A stretch of 64,000 bases of DNA from Lethocerus indicus. Its lineage: Eukaryota > Arthropoda > Insecta > Hemiptera > Belostomatidae. Positions 17,914-30,100 of this stretch are shown piece after piece (the stretch's first letter is position 1; each line of letters opens with the position of its first letter). Location of the stretch: the NCBI GenBank assembly GCA_019843655.1, contig JACDQD010000002.1:4412585-4476584 (forward strand), written 5' to 3'. Below the pieces are notes generated by a model. That model worked only from the letters and a program-made list of their open reading frames with translations, was not told where the DNA came from and searched no databases. Position numbers and translations under genes: made by a program.

Positions 17914-20209
17914 CATAAAATATCTTAATAAGAAATAAGAAAAAAATATATACCACAAGAAGTTCTTAAGAAAGTGTCTGTCTTATCTTGTGTGTTTACT
18001 GTTTAAATACCATCCTGAAATCTACGGTTGAAATCTCAGCCCCCTTTCTAATTAAACACCCGGTCGGTTGTAGGCAAAAATATAAGGGCCGCCGCAATTT
18101 CGGAAAAAGTCCCCTTTCTTCCAGTTGAAGGGATCCCGCAGGAAGAAGATAGGGAAGGAGCATCCTGGGTTGAATGGAATGCCCGACTCGACTATCAAAA
18201 ACGCCGGATCTCTACTTAACGGGATTGTTCTGATGAAGTCTATTTTTGGCTTTTGACGTTCCAATATTCGGATAAATAAGGATTGTGAATTGAAAAATGA
18301 TAAACAGTAATACTCTACAAGTAGCCTAGCACAATCATCATTCTTAATGTAAGAAACAGGGCTTAAAATCACAGTATTAGAAGAGTTATCTAGCTTTTAA
18401 ATGTAAGTATTACATTTCAAGCGTTACCAGCTTTATGCATTTGACTTAGATTAAAATGCCGTCGAATTTATCCTTTTCACAATTTTTATTCTACCCGTGA
18501 ATAAAATTAATCGATCTCTCTAGTCAGTTTTATTTCTCGATAAGTGTTTTTTTTTGTCGAAGTATTCTTTTCAGCTCCCTTAACATTAATTACAAAATGT
18601 AATAACAGAAATTGAGTGGGAGGCTCAAAGGCCTCCAAAGCTTCGAACGTGACTATCATCATTCATTAATACCGACAGTAGCTTTCACAGAAAAGACAAA
18701 TCGTTCTCGATTACTTCCAGATATGCTTTTTTTCTAATGGTTTCAATCTTTTAGGAATGTCTATTTGATAATGAGAAATGTTTGAAATTACGTCGGTTTG
18801 GTGCGTCACCCGCTGTAGTTCGACATAGGTATTAAGTAGATAGTCGAAATTAAGTGGTGGTAAAAATTATACAGTTGTATTTATTCCTAACAATTTTAAC
18901 TTGCACTTTTACACCGTATAAATTATCGATATCCTGAAAGAAATCAGTTGTGTAGGAATTATTTCAAAGTATTACAATAGTCTTGGCCTCTTCTACTTAA
19001 AAGGCCGTATACTGTCTGAACCTCCTGATCGTTCTCATTGCGGTAATCGATTTCCGTTATTGCTGTGCGTTGGATATGCGATCCTTCCGCTTTGGGTAGG
19101 TTGGGAACTGGAGGCGAGGGACAGAGGAACTCTTCCGATTGGGGCATCCACGGGCGAAACTGAACCAGAACGAATCCGCTTCTTGGTGGGGAATAATTTA
19201 AAGTTCAAAGACCCTCGGACGGTAGCATCCTCGGCAACGTCCTTACAACCAGCCAACTTCCGTTAATCAACATTAAGGTTTCAGATTCGGAAGAGCCCAC
19301 CTTCTAATTTAGTGTTACCGGTTTTTCGTTCTCGATCCATTAGCGTCTTCTCTACACTATCGCCTATTGGAATTATATAAGTGTTCTCTTATATTTCCAT
19401 AAATCTGATTTTTCCAGACGTATTAAATAACGATAAGTAAATTTCGGCCTAATTGACCTTCGAAACATACATAAAAGATTTAATTTTCGTCCGGATTACT
19501 CTTCTCAATAGGAAATACCGCAGGTAATATTTGTTCAAGTAAATACATTTTTATTTATTGTAAACGTTGTTTTTAGTAAAATTAAAATTAAAGTAACCAA
19601 CATTATATATTTTTGACATTAATTTATTCTCGGAACAGCTCGATTTAATTCGAAGCTAATAGCCACAAACGCGTCTTGTAATTTAAGAGGGCGCGATTAG
19701 AATTCTGTTGGCCCGATTTAATTTATTCTAACTGTATTTAAAATATTTAAAAAAAGCGGTAGAGTTTAGCGAATGAGGACTTGGATAAGTCCGCAAGGGG
19801 CTTCTCGGACCCGCAACGCACACCGGTTTTTTCTGCTTAGTCACTCGTTAAGCCGTGTACTGCCGGCTGTATCATTCGGCTGGCATCATCGACCAAATAT
19901 ACAATCGGCAATGGACCCACACCCACGGCCATTGTGCGCAGATTTGGGCTGCGGTTTAAGGAAGCGGTCGACGGGGAGGGGGGGGATTTCTCGGTTCCTC
20001 GGAAATAAAAGGCTCGGGTAATTCTACTACCGACAGACAAAGGTCATTATCCTGTTAGTCCACCTAACGACTGGCCTTGCAGGACCAGTAAATTGCCCGG
20101 CTTTAAGACCGATGCCTTCCCAATCTGTAGTGTAGACCAGCGAATTTATGTAACACCTATTATCCCTTAATGCCTTTGAAAATATACACGTTTTTCTTCT
20201 TTTTTTCAG
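17914..20209. other. Intergenic, no gene seen
   Basis: The 106-codon minus-strand frame at 18052-18372 has no recognisable domain. Confidence 0.5.
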
Positions 20210-20252
20210 GACATCTGCGTTGATGGCTTTCTGCCGATACAAGAACCTGTCG
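20210..20252 (+). other. Orphan 43-bp microexon candidate
   Basis: A very strong acceptor (TTTTTCTTCTTTTTTTCAG) and donor (TCG|GTGAGT) enclose 43 bp. Two frames are open (DICVDGFLPIQEPV; TSALMAFCRYKNLS). No flanking exon of the same gene was found, so it could be a leader exon of an unseen gene or chance. Confidence 0.35.
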
Positions 20253-20939
20253 GTGAGTGCCGTACTGAAATATTTAATTTCATTATACCGCTGAATTTCA
20301 TGAGAAAATTAAGGGGAGGAGACAAATTAACGAAGGAGTCATAGTTGGAATAGCATGCGCCAAATTACTATCGATCTATTTTTTCAAAACTTGTCCATTG
20401 ATTTAACGGATTTAATTTTTAACGGACATAATTTAACGGAATTAAAAGAACAGAAATGAAACGAAAATGAAAACTATCGTTGTAATCACAATTTTAGAAA
20501 CTAAAATTCGCCAGAAAGGAAAATTCTTACTCCCATCCTCTAGTCGGGGTTAATTTTATTTCAAAATTTCTCACCCTTCCTCTTACCACATTCGGTACCT
20601 AAGGAAATATTGTCGATCAATCAAGTCAATTTTCCTCTCTGTACACGAATTTTCCTCTGTACGAGTCACATTGAGTCACGGAGCTCGTGTATCAACGAAC
20701 AGTGATAAGACCCAGTTCATTTCGCCGTCGATTAATCGTATGCACATTTTGTTTTGGTCATTTAGTCTCTTTTTAAATAAGTTTTAACTAAGGAATTAAA
20801 TATTCATGGTTCGCTCAGTTGTTATTTCCCGCTATCCGTTGCCAATAATCCGGTCTCTTATGAAAGTGCCGTTGCTCGATCGTTGTAGGTTGGCTGATTT
20901 CGACTGTTTCGAATTTCCAGTTCGTTGACACCGAGTTAC

Positions 20940-20992
20940 CGGAGGAGGAGTAGGAGGAGGAGTAAGAGGAGGAGGAGTAGGAGGAGGAGGAT
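20940..20992 (+). repeat. GGAGGAGTA purine-strand repeat
   Basis: Repeated GGAGGA(GTA) on the plus strand, about 50 bp with almost no pyrimidine except T in GTA. Confidence 0.9.
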
Positions 20993-22810
20993 AACACCCT
21001 CCCCCTCTAGAGCTGTGCAAATTTCTAAACCCCTCAGTCAATTATAGATATATTAGCTAACCTATTATGTTGGGTCAATAATAGAATAAATTTAAGTTTG
21101 AAACATTAACGCCCGGACTTATTTCACTTAACTTATTAACGAGTCTCTTCCGAATGTAAATTACAACGTTAATCGCTATACGAATACTGTCGCCCGTTTC
21201 CTTATCAGACTTGAAAAGGGGAAAACAGTTTATCAGGAAAATTTATAACCTTTATTAAAACCTAAGCATTTTACGAAAAACTTAATAACAGGGCTTATTC
21301 GGTAGATACTTATCAACAATCGCTGATATAATTAGCAACACCAACAAAAATTACTAGTAAATGATTACTCGGAAAGGTACAGTTCTTTGATATAGTGTTT
21401 TTTTCTGCTATTCATATATAATTTACTCCGCATAAAGTGAAATGCCTGATAATTTCCGAATCATTATGTTGTTCACATTTCCTATACTATTACTGTTATA
21501 TTTTATACACCCAATAGTCCAGTCGACAATTATTTGTTGTTGTACACGGTTTTTGTGCAATTAGTTCAGGATAAAAATCATAAAGTTGTACAATAAATTA
21601 CGTTTTCAGAACATTATTTCACGGAGTTCGTCAGATATTTCAGTCCATTCTTCGGGTGCGATATTTGAAATTAAAGATTGTGGCTCATGTAACACGAGGG
21701 TTTCTACCCTTGCCTCAGTAGATACCGGTCCGTTACCGGCTGTGATTATAATTTCGTGGCATTAACCAGAACGCTATTCTGGCTAGGGCCCCGCCAGTCC
21801 CCCTTATGGTAATTGGTATGAAATTTCGGTTATTTGCATGAAGGCGAACCAAAGCCAAAGCGGTGGGCCGCCCCTCTCCGTGTCACTGACCTTCGCTCAT
21901 GACATCAACATCGAATTTGGTGAACACTTCCTTACCCTTTGGGTGCAGACAAAAAAGAAATACACACGAGCAAGTTAGAAAAAGACCTCGTTGTTGTCTT
22001 ATTAATAGTTACCGACATTTCGGCATTAGGCATGAGATCACCTCTTTGCTCTGTGAAAGACAAGAGAGAGAGAGAGACGCGACGTATTGCGCAACGTATA
22101 CACATATATCGCATATATTTTAAACAAATATCGCCGTTTTAACAGATATAATCCAGAATAAATATTATTACATTGAATGTTAAAATCGATATAATATATA
22201 ATAGGTATTAGACAGTCTTTAATGATCTGTTTATATTCTCTTCTCGAAGCCCCCGCCTTCAATTGAATTCAACAGTGTGATTGAGTTTTTATAAATCTAA
22301 GTTTACTATCTTTTTAAGAATAACTATAATACGACATACCACTACCCTAGCACTAGCTAGATTACACTATGCCACATTTTCTCCGATAACGTATATCTGT
22401 ATTTCAGAAACACGTCCTGTAAACCGTAGGGTTCATAGTGATACCGTCGATTCAACGTTATTAAAATAAATTTTCCTACTTCAAACCAAAAAACATTGGA
22501 AATTCCATCTCTCTTGCTTGCGTTTTTCCATCGTCACAGCAGTCCTCTTTGTGGACGCGAGAGGCGTACTCGTGTATAGATCCAGCGGCCCCCGGCCCCC
22601 TTAGACACACATAACAGGCCTACATATAAGATTAATAACCCTTCACCAGCACTAAGCACTAAGGGTCACAGAGTCGTTTCTAGCCCAAAAGGGGCCGCAC
22701 TCAGATCAGTAATACAGGGTTGTATACACTAATTTCGGTCGCGAAAGAAACTTCCCGTAAAGGAACTCTGTCGGTTACCGACCAGTCCGAGTACAGAGAC
22801 AGTTCCGACA

Positions 22811-22852
22811 AGCGGTGCTGAAGATGGTGAGAGGACGAAACCGGTCTCAAAC
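22811..22852 (+). ncRNA. Hammerhead-ribozyme-like core, isolated copy
   Basis: CTGAAGA (22818-22824), a degenerate hairpin, GAAACCGGTC (22837-22846). The preceding GGTG can pair with CACC after the core. The flanks do not match the 17.5 kb family. Confidence 0.35.
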
Positions 22853-25750
22853 CACCTTAGATTAAATTAGGGCTTCAATAAAGTAAAAAGTATTCACCAT
22901 TTAATAGGGCGTAATTTCTACTTTGTTAACGGCTCTGATCCGTCTGTTCGATACTTTGAAATTCGAAGACGGCAATTGGCCCGCCATTCGTAGCCGAACG
23001 ACACCACCATTAAAATACAGACACTAACTCCTCCCTCCCCTATCACTTAAAGGCGTATTTTTTGCTCAGGCCTCCGTTTAAATTACGACCCTATAATGGG
23101 CCCAACGGGAGGTTTATTATAAAATGAAAATTGTGTTCGGAAATACAACGATCGGCGACTGGGAAGTAGCGCTTCTCTCTGTGGTAATGTACAGTCTCTC
23201 ATAACCGGGACCGCGGGGGTCAATGAACCCTCCTGATAGATATTTTTCAAGTATTATACCTTTGCCGGTCCACCACTCGTGGTTTCCTTACGACATCGTT
23301 AGTAGCTGGCCTCGCTTGTATTTTTCTTATTCTTTCTTCTGTTTCCTCCTTCTTACATTTATTTGTATTCATGTTACGGGCCCCGACAACGTAAACTGTA
23401 GCCGATGAGTTTTTTCTTCCGGTGTAAGTATCGGGTGGAATATTCGATGCCGAAATCGATTTCTGTTGTTCGTATTATTGTAGATTATGATTTGTGAATG
23501 TTCTGTTTGTACAGCATAATTTTATTTTTTATTACGATCATGTATTTTCTTGTCGTTCATCATTCCTGTAGATCATTTACAATAATCTCACTGCTAATAT
23601 AAGGCCGGGATTAAAGCCTATGAAATGTTAGATTTCTGTTGCCTAATGTCCAGGTCAATTTGTCTCTTAGTGTTGAATATCAAAACTTTTGATGGCACGA
23701 TGGATCCGTGTTGATATATTTTATCGATTAAATATCGTTTAAATATCTAAAGTAATAATCATCACAGTGTTTAAATGCATATAGAACTGTGTTTCTTTTG
23801 TTTCCTTTGCTACAAATTAGTTCTTTATTATAATAAGGAATTGGAATATGAGGGTAGGCTGGACCTATATGTGTTATATAACATATATGATCGTATATTG
23901 TTGATACTGGTAAAAGCCGGTTTGTCTTGTGTGTTTCTGTATAGGGATGCCGTTATGTATGAAGACGTCAGATAAGCCAAGTCCTCGCCTTGTACAGTAT
24001 TTACTATTCGCCCCCTTCATTAATCTCCGTTTCTTCCCCGCCAGAAAATCCGTTATCATACATAATACCTTTCCTCTAATTCTTTTCCATTATTAATTCA
24101 CTGTTCTCCTATCGGCTTTCCCAAATTGTTAGGACTCCAATTACAATCAACTTGAATAATTTCTTAAATAAATATAATAGATTCGGCATAACATTCGTAG
24201 GCCGAACTCATCAGTTTTGTCATACATCGTTTTGTCATAACCCTTACGTTTACGTCTCCTCTTATTGGGAAAGGTCAAAAGGCTAATTCGCCTGAAGTTA
24301 AAAAATCGTCTTTTTAATATAAATTACCGTTACTTAAGATATCGAGTGTCGGATACAATTCCTTTCTTTCTCTATCATCCGCCACGGTCGAATTGTAGAC
24401 TGGTTTATTATGGATTTAATGTCAACGACACGTGATGACCCCGAGATTGTTACCCGATCTGATCGTTGTCTCGAGGTGGGATAAAGAGAAAGGTTATTGT
24501 AATTCTGCAAACGCGTTTCGCTGTTCAATTTTAACTTATTGAAGAACAGATGGGCACATCCTGAAATTTAGAATTAATTTTTTGTTATTCCTTTTAGTTC
24601 TCGATCAGGAATATCTATATTTTGGATGTGGAAATTTTATCCGAGCTAGTAATAGGGATTTACAGTGGTAAGTAAAGAACTAGAAACATCCCTAGGGATA
24701 TTGTTATTTTTTCAGATTCCCGCTTTATAATTTAATTTGTAACCTGTAAATTTTTTTGTTTATAAGCTTTACACTTTAAAACATTTTGTTTTTAATTCCG
24801 ATACCTATTTTGAACTTCTGACGGGCTGAAAAAAAATTTTAAAAACACGTCGACGAAAAGGAGGTATACATAAACTTATAAATTAGAGGGAATTAAATCA
24901 GTCCAAGGACGAGCTGTAAACAGGTTGACCGCTGCCATATGCCGATTCCCTACTGTGTCAGTCCAACCACCTGACACCCGATTAAATGCCCACCTCACCC
25001 TTTTTCTCACGGGACAAGAACATCTGCTTCTGTTTATTAAAACCCTCTCTACGGCCTCCACAATCTCCTTTAAAAGCCATGCACTCTCCGTTTCCTTTTC
25101 TTTAGGGCCTTACTCCAATAGTTATTGACCGAACGAAGAAACATGTAATGCATAGGGTTCATATATGAACAAGAATTTTGAACAACAATATTTGAATGAT
25201 ACATTCTAATCATTGTTTCGCGACTTAACCCCTGGAATGGTCGCCATAAGTAAAGTATACAAGTACAATATTTAAGTACTACATAAGAAATGGTAGATAT
25301 CTGATTGGGGTGAATTACTGTGAAAACTCAACAATTTAATTTTGGCGTTACTGAAACTTTCGCTTATATCCACAGTTGTCAGAAATCGATCAGTTATTTT
25401 CTAACAAAATTCCAACTTCCTCGAGGATTTTTTAAGGGTAGTTGTTCTGTTTGTTGGGGGCAGTTCTCCTACGGGAATTAGCAAGTGATAATACTTAATG
25501 TTAGGTACAATCACCGTCGCCTTCGTCCCGCCTCGAGGTAATTACGAACCATTTTTTAGGTCCGTTGGAGCCCCGGGAATAACACTGAACGACCTTTCGG
25601 GCCCACCTGCTGTCAGCCATCATCACCAGATGCCCTACTCACTACGATTTAAGTGACCTCGTCCTCTGAATAGTGTTGATAATTTTCTTCTCTTCCTTTT
25701 TGTTACAGGTAATCCTGTTACGTAGAATGTAGAACGATGCATATATTAGA

Positions 25751-25781
25751 CATACACGCACACGCACACACACACACACAA
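25751..25781 (+). repeat. (CA)n microsatellite
   Basis: ACACGCACACGCACACAC-type run. Confidence 0.9.
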
Positions 25782-26520
25782 ATGAATATTAATGATTTCA
25801 TAAAAATCATCACAAGTTGTCACACAATTCCGGGACTTGTGACTTAAATTTAAAAATTACTTAGACTTAAACATTCTGGGGGCCGAAGAAACAAAAGAAT
25901 ACCCCGACAACGAGGACGGATTCAACAATGTTTCTTTATGATCTTTAGACAGTATAATCCGAGTTAATTAGAACATATTTGAAAATAAATTGAAGGCGTG
26001 TGCTTGAAATAATGGGAATGAAAGCTTAATAGACGGGTAACTCACAGCCTGCCCCCTCCCCCTCTCACCCTTTAACAAGACAATTTCGACAGATGATGCC
26101 CAACGTGTAATTACGTGCTACATTCTGACTGATAATTATCCGAATGTTAAAGAAGTTAATAACTTCGCCGGAGGTTTGTACCAATCACAAGGAATAATAT
26201 GAAACAACGGTAATACAGAAATATATGGCATCGCGTATTTAAGTTGAGACTCTCATTGGAATATAAAGGAAGTAAGTAATCTGCCTTTACTAAAGAGATT
26301 TACGCGTTTATCTGCAGACTCATAATAATTACGGAATTTAATATAAGTATTATTGTTAAAGAAAATAGAACATTGTACGTTAGTTGATTACATCTTGATG
26401 CAAATGTACGAGTATTCTCGGTTGCTGCAATGTTACTACTGATCCAACTGACACCATTTTCAGTTACATATAAACGTATATGTCTACTAATACAATATTT
26501 ACAATTTGGAATTAATATGA

Positions 26521-26690
26521 GCTACACAGTCTCGACGCAGGCAGTCGTCAAGGATCTGTCCTCTCCGCTCACTATTTAACCTATACACATCTGACCTCAT
26601 ATCCCAGCAGACAAAGGGGGTCAAGTTAGCGGTTCTCGCTTATGATCCGCCCTTAGGCCTTGACCTAAGAATTGCTAAATACGTTTTTAA
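26521..26690 (+). pseudogene. Non-LTR retrotransposon reverse transcriptase relic
   Basis: QGSVLS is read in one frame and, one base shifted, LFNLYTSDL, then TKGVKLAVLAYD where a working enzyme has the FADD catalytic motif. This is the RT domain of a jockey- or RTE-like LINE, frameshifted and with the catalytic aspartate pair altered. Confidence 0.65.
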
Positions 26691-27012
26691 ACAAATAAAA
26701 ATTTTGTCCACGAAACTTTCATAATATACAATACAGGATTCCCGATAACAGTGGACCTCCGAACAATGAACACGTTCCTGACGTCAATCAAGCAAGTCAA
26801 TACACAGATTGGCAAAAAGTTGCAGCTCCTTTAACATTAACCAGTAAAATACTGCATTAAATGTAATTACAGTACTCACAGGAGTCATCATCATGTATCT
26901 TGCTATATTAACAATAGAATTCCGAAACCGGTCCAGCTTAAGAAAAATGAAACGCACAAAACGCATTACTCTATCGGGATCCGTACACAAGCTGTTTTAC
27001 ATCCAGCATTGA

Positions 27013-27116
27013 ATGTAACTAGTTTGTTGACTTAGTATGTTATCTTTGTAAGTTAACTTGAGATGTTAACTTAATATGTTACCTTAGTTAGTTTACTTGG
27101 TATATTAACTAGTATA
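27013..27116 (+). repeat. 13-bp minisatellite, eight degenerate units
   Basis: Units of exactly 13 bp run from 27013 with a loose consensus GTTAACTTAGTAT: for example GTTGACTTAGTAT (27026), GTTAACTTGAGAT (27052), GTTAACTTAATAT (27065), GTTACCTTAGTTA (27078), ATTAACTAGTATA (27104). Confidence 0.8.
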
Positions 27117-30100
27117 TGGTATAGGCGAATAACTTGTCCAGTTCCAACAGCTAGAGACGACCGAAGATGCGCGATTTTATTCAAAACCATCGCTGGTCTT
27201 TCTTTAATGATTTCATATGCACAAATACATGTTATTATTTTTTTAAGTATAGTGAAAATTTATAAAAATAAATGCTGTAAGACAAATAGTGAAGTTCTTG
27301 GGCTCGTTTATGTTAATGCGGTTGTTTTCGTTTATGATAAAACCAAGAAGGAACAACAAGAGCCGAGTAGCATCAGTTGTTGCAGTTTCCTCTAGATGTC
27401 GTGCAGATATCGGACTGTGTATCCATTGCGATGCACAGCACGCACCTATTAGAATTCATAGACAAACAAAAGTTCAAGATATAGATCTCATCAAACGCAA
27501 ATTAAGCTCGTAAATTATTATAGTATATCTTAAAAAATTTGAAAAAATAATATTTCAGCTTAACGTTCTCCACGTGCCATACATTCGCCACCCATGTTAT
27601 AGAAAAGTCTCGATTTTTTACACTACATTATTTTGGATTTTTATTCACTAAAACCTCGGAATTTTATTGGCTCTGGCTAATTAAGAATTGAGGCAACTAG
27701 ATTAACATTTCTGAGCTTCGGTCGAAAAAAAGGTAAAAGAAGTGTTTAGTATCGGTAAGAGTTGGCTTTACACCGGTATAATAAGAGCTGGAATTACGTC
27801 AGATTGGCAGGTCCGAGTTTCCAACTAGCCGTATCGGACGGAAAGGCTCAGATAGTGGAATTAAACATCCGGGATTTCTGAAACAGAAGCGGTGGCCCCA
27901 TCGAAATAACGAAAGGAAGACAAATGTTTTTTACCAGCGCTCGGTTATTATCACAATCTCTCCTGGCCGTAGAAAGAAACAAAGCCACTCAATATTGGCC
28001 AGACTGTTATCCCCAACTTACCCTTCTTTTTATTATTCTTATTCACTTCCTATTTACTTAGATTAAGAATGACTGATTACCTACTTCAAGAGACGTTTCG
28101 TTAAGCTGCTATTCTTTATATCTGAAGCTCCTTCGAAGTACAATTTGTGGTTTAGGCCTCAGTCGGGTGAGTGGACGCGAAGCCAGTTGAGGGATGTACT
28201 ACAGGTATTTATTATTTATATGTTTTATGATAAATAATTTCCTTAATTTAGTATTTTACAAAGTCCGTTCGATATTGCTAAACTATAAATTAAACTTAAA
28301 ATTCTGAATCATACAGTTATTTAGAAACGATATTGTATATTTTATTTGTGATATATGCCACCGGTGTCTTTCACAATACAGAACGACGTTTTAACGCACA
28401 TTCGGGCATTTTCAACCGGCGAAGGAATGAGAGCGGAAGTCTCATCGTTGGCATTGCGTTAAAACGTACCGATGTTGCGAAACGCTGCTCTCCTATAGAC
28501 ACAGTTCGTAAACTGCATCGACACATTATCGAACAAAAGGCCGTTTTCGCATTGTCTGTATTCCAAAGGAGTTCGGACCCTATTGCACAACACAGCACAT
28601 TGCCAGTCTACTTATCGTCTTGTGTTTCATGCCTGTTTTGACATAGGACCAGGTACAGCTCCGCGGGCCGCGCGTCTTCGACAAAAAAGATACAGTGTAT
28701 ACAATAATATTATTTGGAAATGGTGCAATATTTCTGCGTGCGACTCACTTTATCGCGGCGATCATGAGCGCGACAAATATAACATTCATAATATATTTAA
28801 AAAGCGGTAAAGAAATATAATTCAGTAACACAAAATGATACAATGTCAGATCTTACCACGAGATTGGCCTGAGCCCTCGTTCGGTGGCCTATCCCACTCA
28901 ACGACAAGGGATAGACCAAGTCTAATAAAGTCGCAATCACAAAGTTACCCTCTCAGCCTCTGAGGCCATAAACAAACATTATTCTCTCAGACTAACTTGC
29001 GTATAATATTGAAAGTTTGAAAATTATTCAAAATGCCAACTGAACTTTGTATGATACTTTTCCCCTACAGCACGTAATCTGGGAATAAAATCGTTTCTTT
29101 GTTGCTAATCGTAATTTACACGTCGTTATATGTATATGGGAGTTTGGGAATAGTGTAGGGTTGAGTTGAGCCTTAGGGGCAGAATGTGAAATGCCTCTAG
29201 ACTGGGCCTTATAGTTAGATAGTGTTCTCGAGTGACAGAGTTAGTTGCACAATAGTTAGCTCGGGGGGCTGGCTCCACCCTGGGCCAAATCACTCGCCCG
29301 GTTCCAAAATCCGACTATTAACTTGTCTGAAATTGGCCTTTAAGAGTGCCGGCTAGTTTATTTATCGTTAACGGTGTCTGGGCGGAATGTTGGCGCGTGT
29401 GCATGTCGGTTGACGCTGTGTGTGTATGCCGTGTGGTATGAACTCGGGTGACCTCTTGTCCCAGTGGGCTGTCGAGCAACGGTCCCTCTGACACACCTCC
29501 ACGCTGCTCGGCCCCTCCTAGCAGGGAGGCCCCACTACGCCTTCTTACCCGTTTCGATTGTATTTTCGGTCCCTCACTGTGAATACACTCAACTTCGAAA
29601 ACCCTCGTGTATTCGAGGCAACGACTTAACCCGATAGGCGGGCTCTATATCTGTGCAGAACCGGATAGAGTTTATTGTCTACGGTTATTTTACTAAATGC
29701 ACTATTAAAATAGTTTGTTTTTATCACTCTACGCCTCGTCTAATCCCACCTAGCCTTAGTACTGGAAATAGAATAACAATCGCTCGTAAAACGTTCTATC
29801 TCCACTCGTGTATGCCCCAGTGACCCCGCGGCCTCAGCTAAAATTAAGTGCACTGTACTTAATAAAGAGCAAATGCAATAACAGTCCGCTTCTCAAGGTT
29901 ACTGTCCCCGACGAGAACCTTGCCAAGAAGATAGCCACCCGACTAAGATATTATATATATTAAAATTATGTGGGAGTTTTCGGGGAGTTCGCACTGGGCC
30001 GAACCGGTAGATATAGTAGAGTATGGTAGTGTACCTCGCATAATGACCTCGCATCTGTCATATATGGAAGACAAGCGCAATCTAAATAAAACAAGGGAGT

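Larger units (their letters stand above)
20253..26520. other. Intergenic, no gene seen
   Basis: AT-rich with a few simple repeats and one hammerhead-like core at 22.8 kb. Confidence 0.5.

Noticed and set aside
18052..18372. 106-codon minus-strand frame
   Set aside because: No domain, no splice sites and no conserved motif recognised.
26930..26945. GAAACCGGTCC near an RT relic
   Set aside because: No CTGANGA or pairing flank nearby; a ten-base match alone is weak.
28333..28641. Overlapping frames on both strands
   Set aside because: Both strands open with no known motif; typical of locally GC-richer non-coding sequence.
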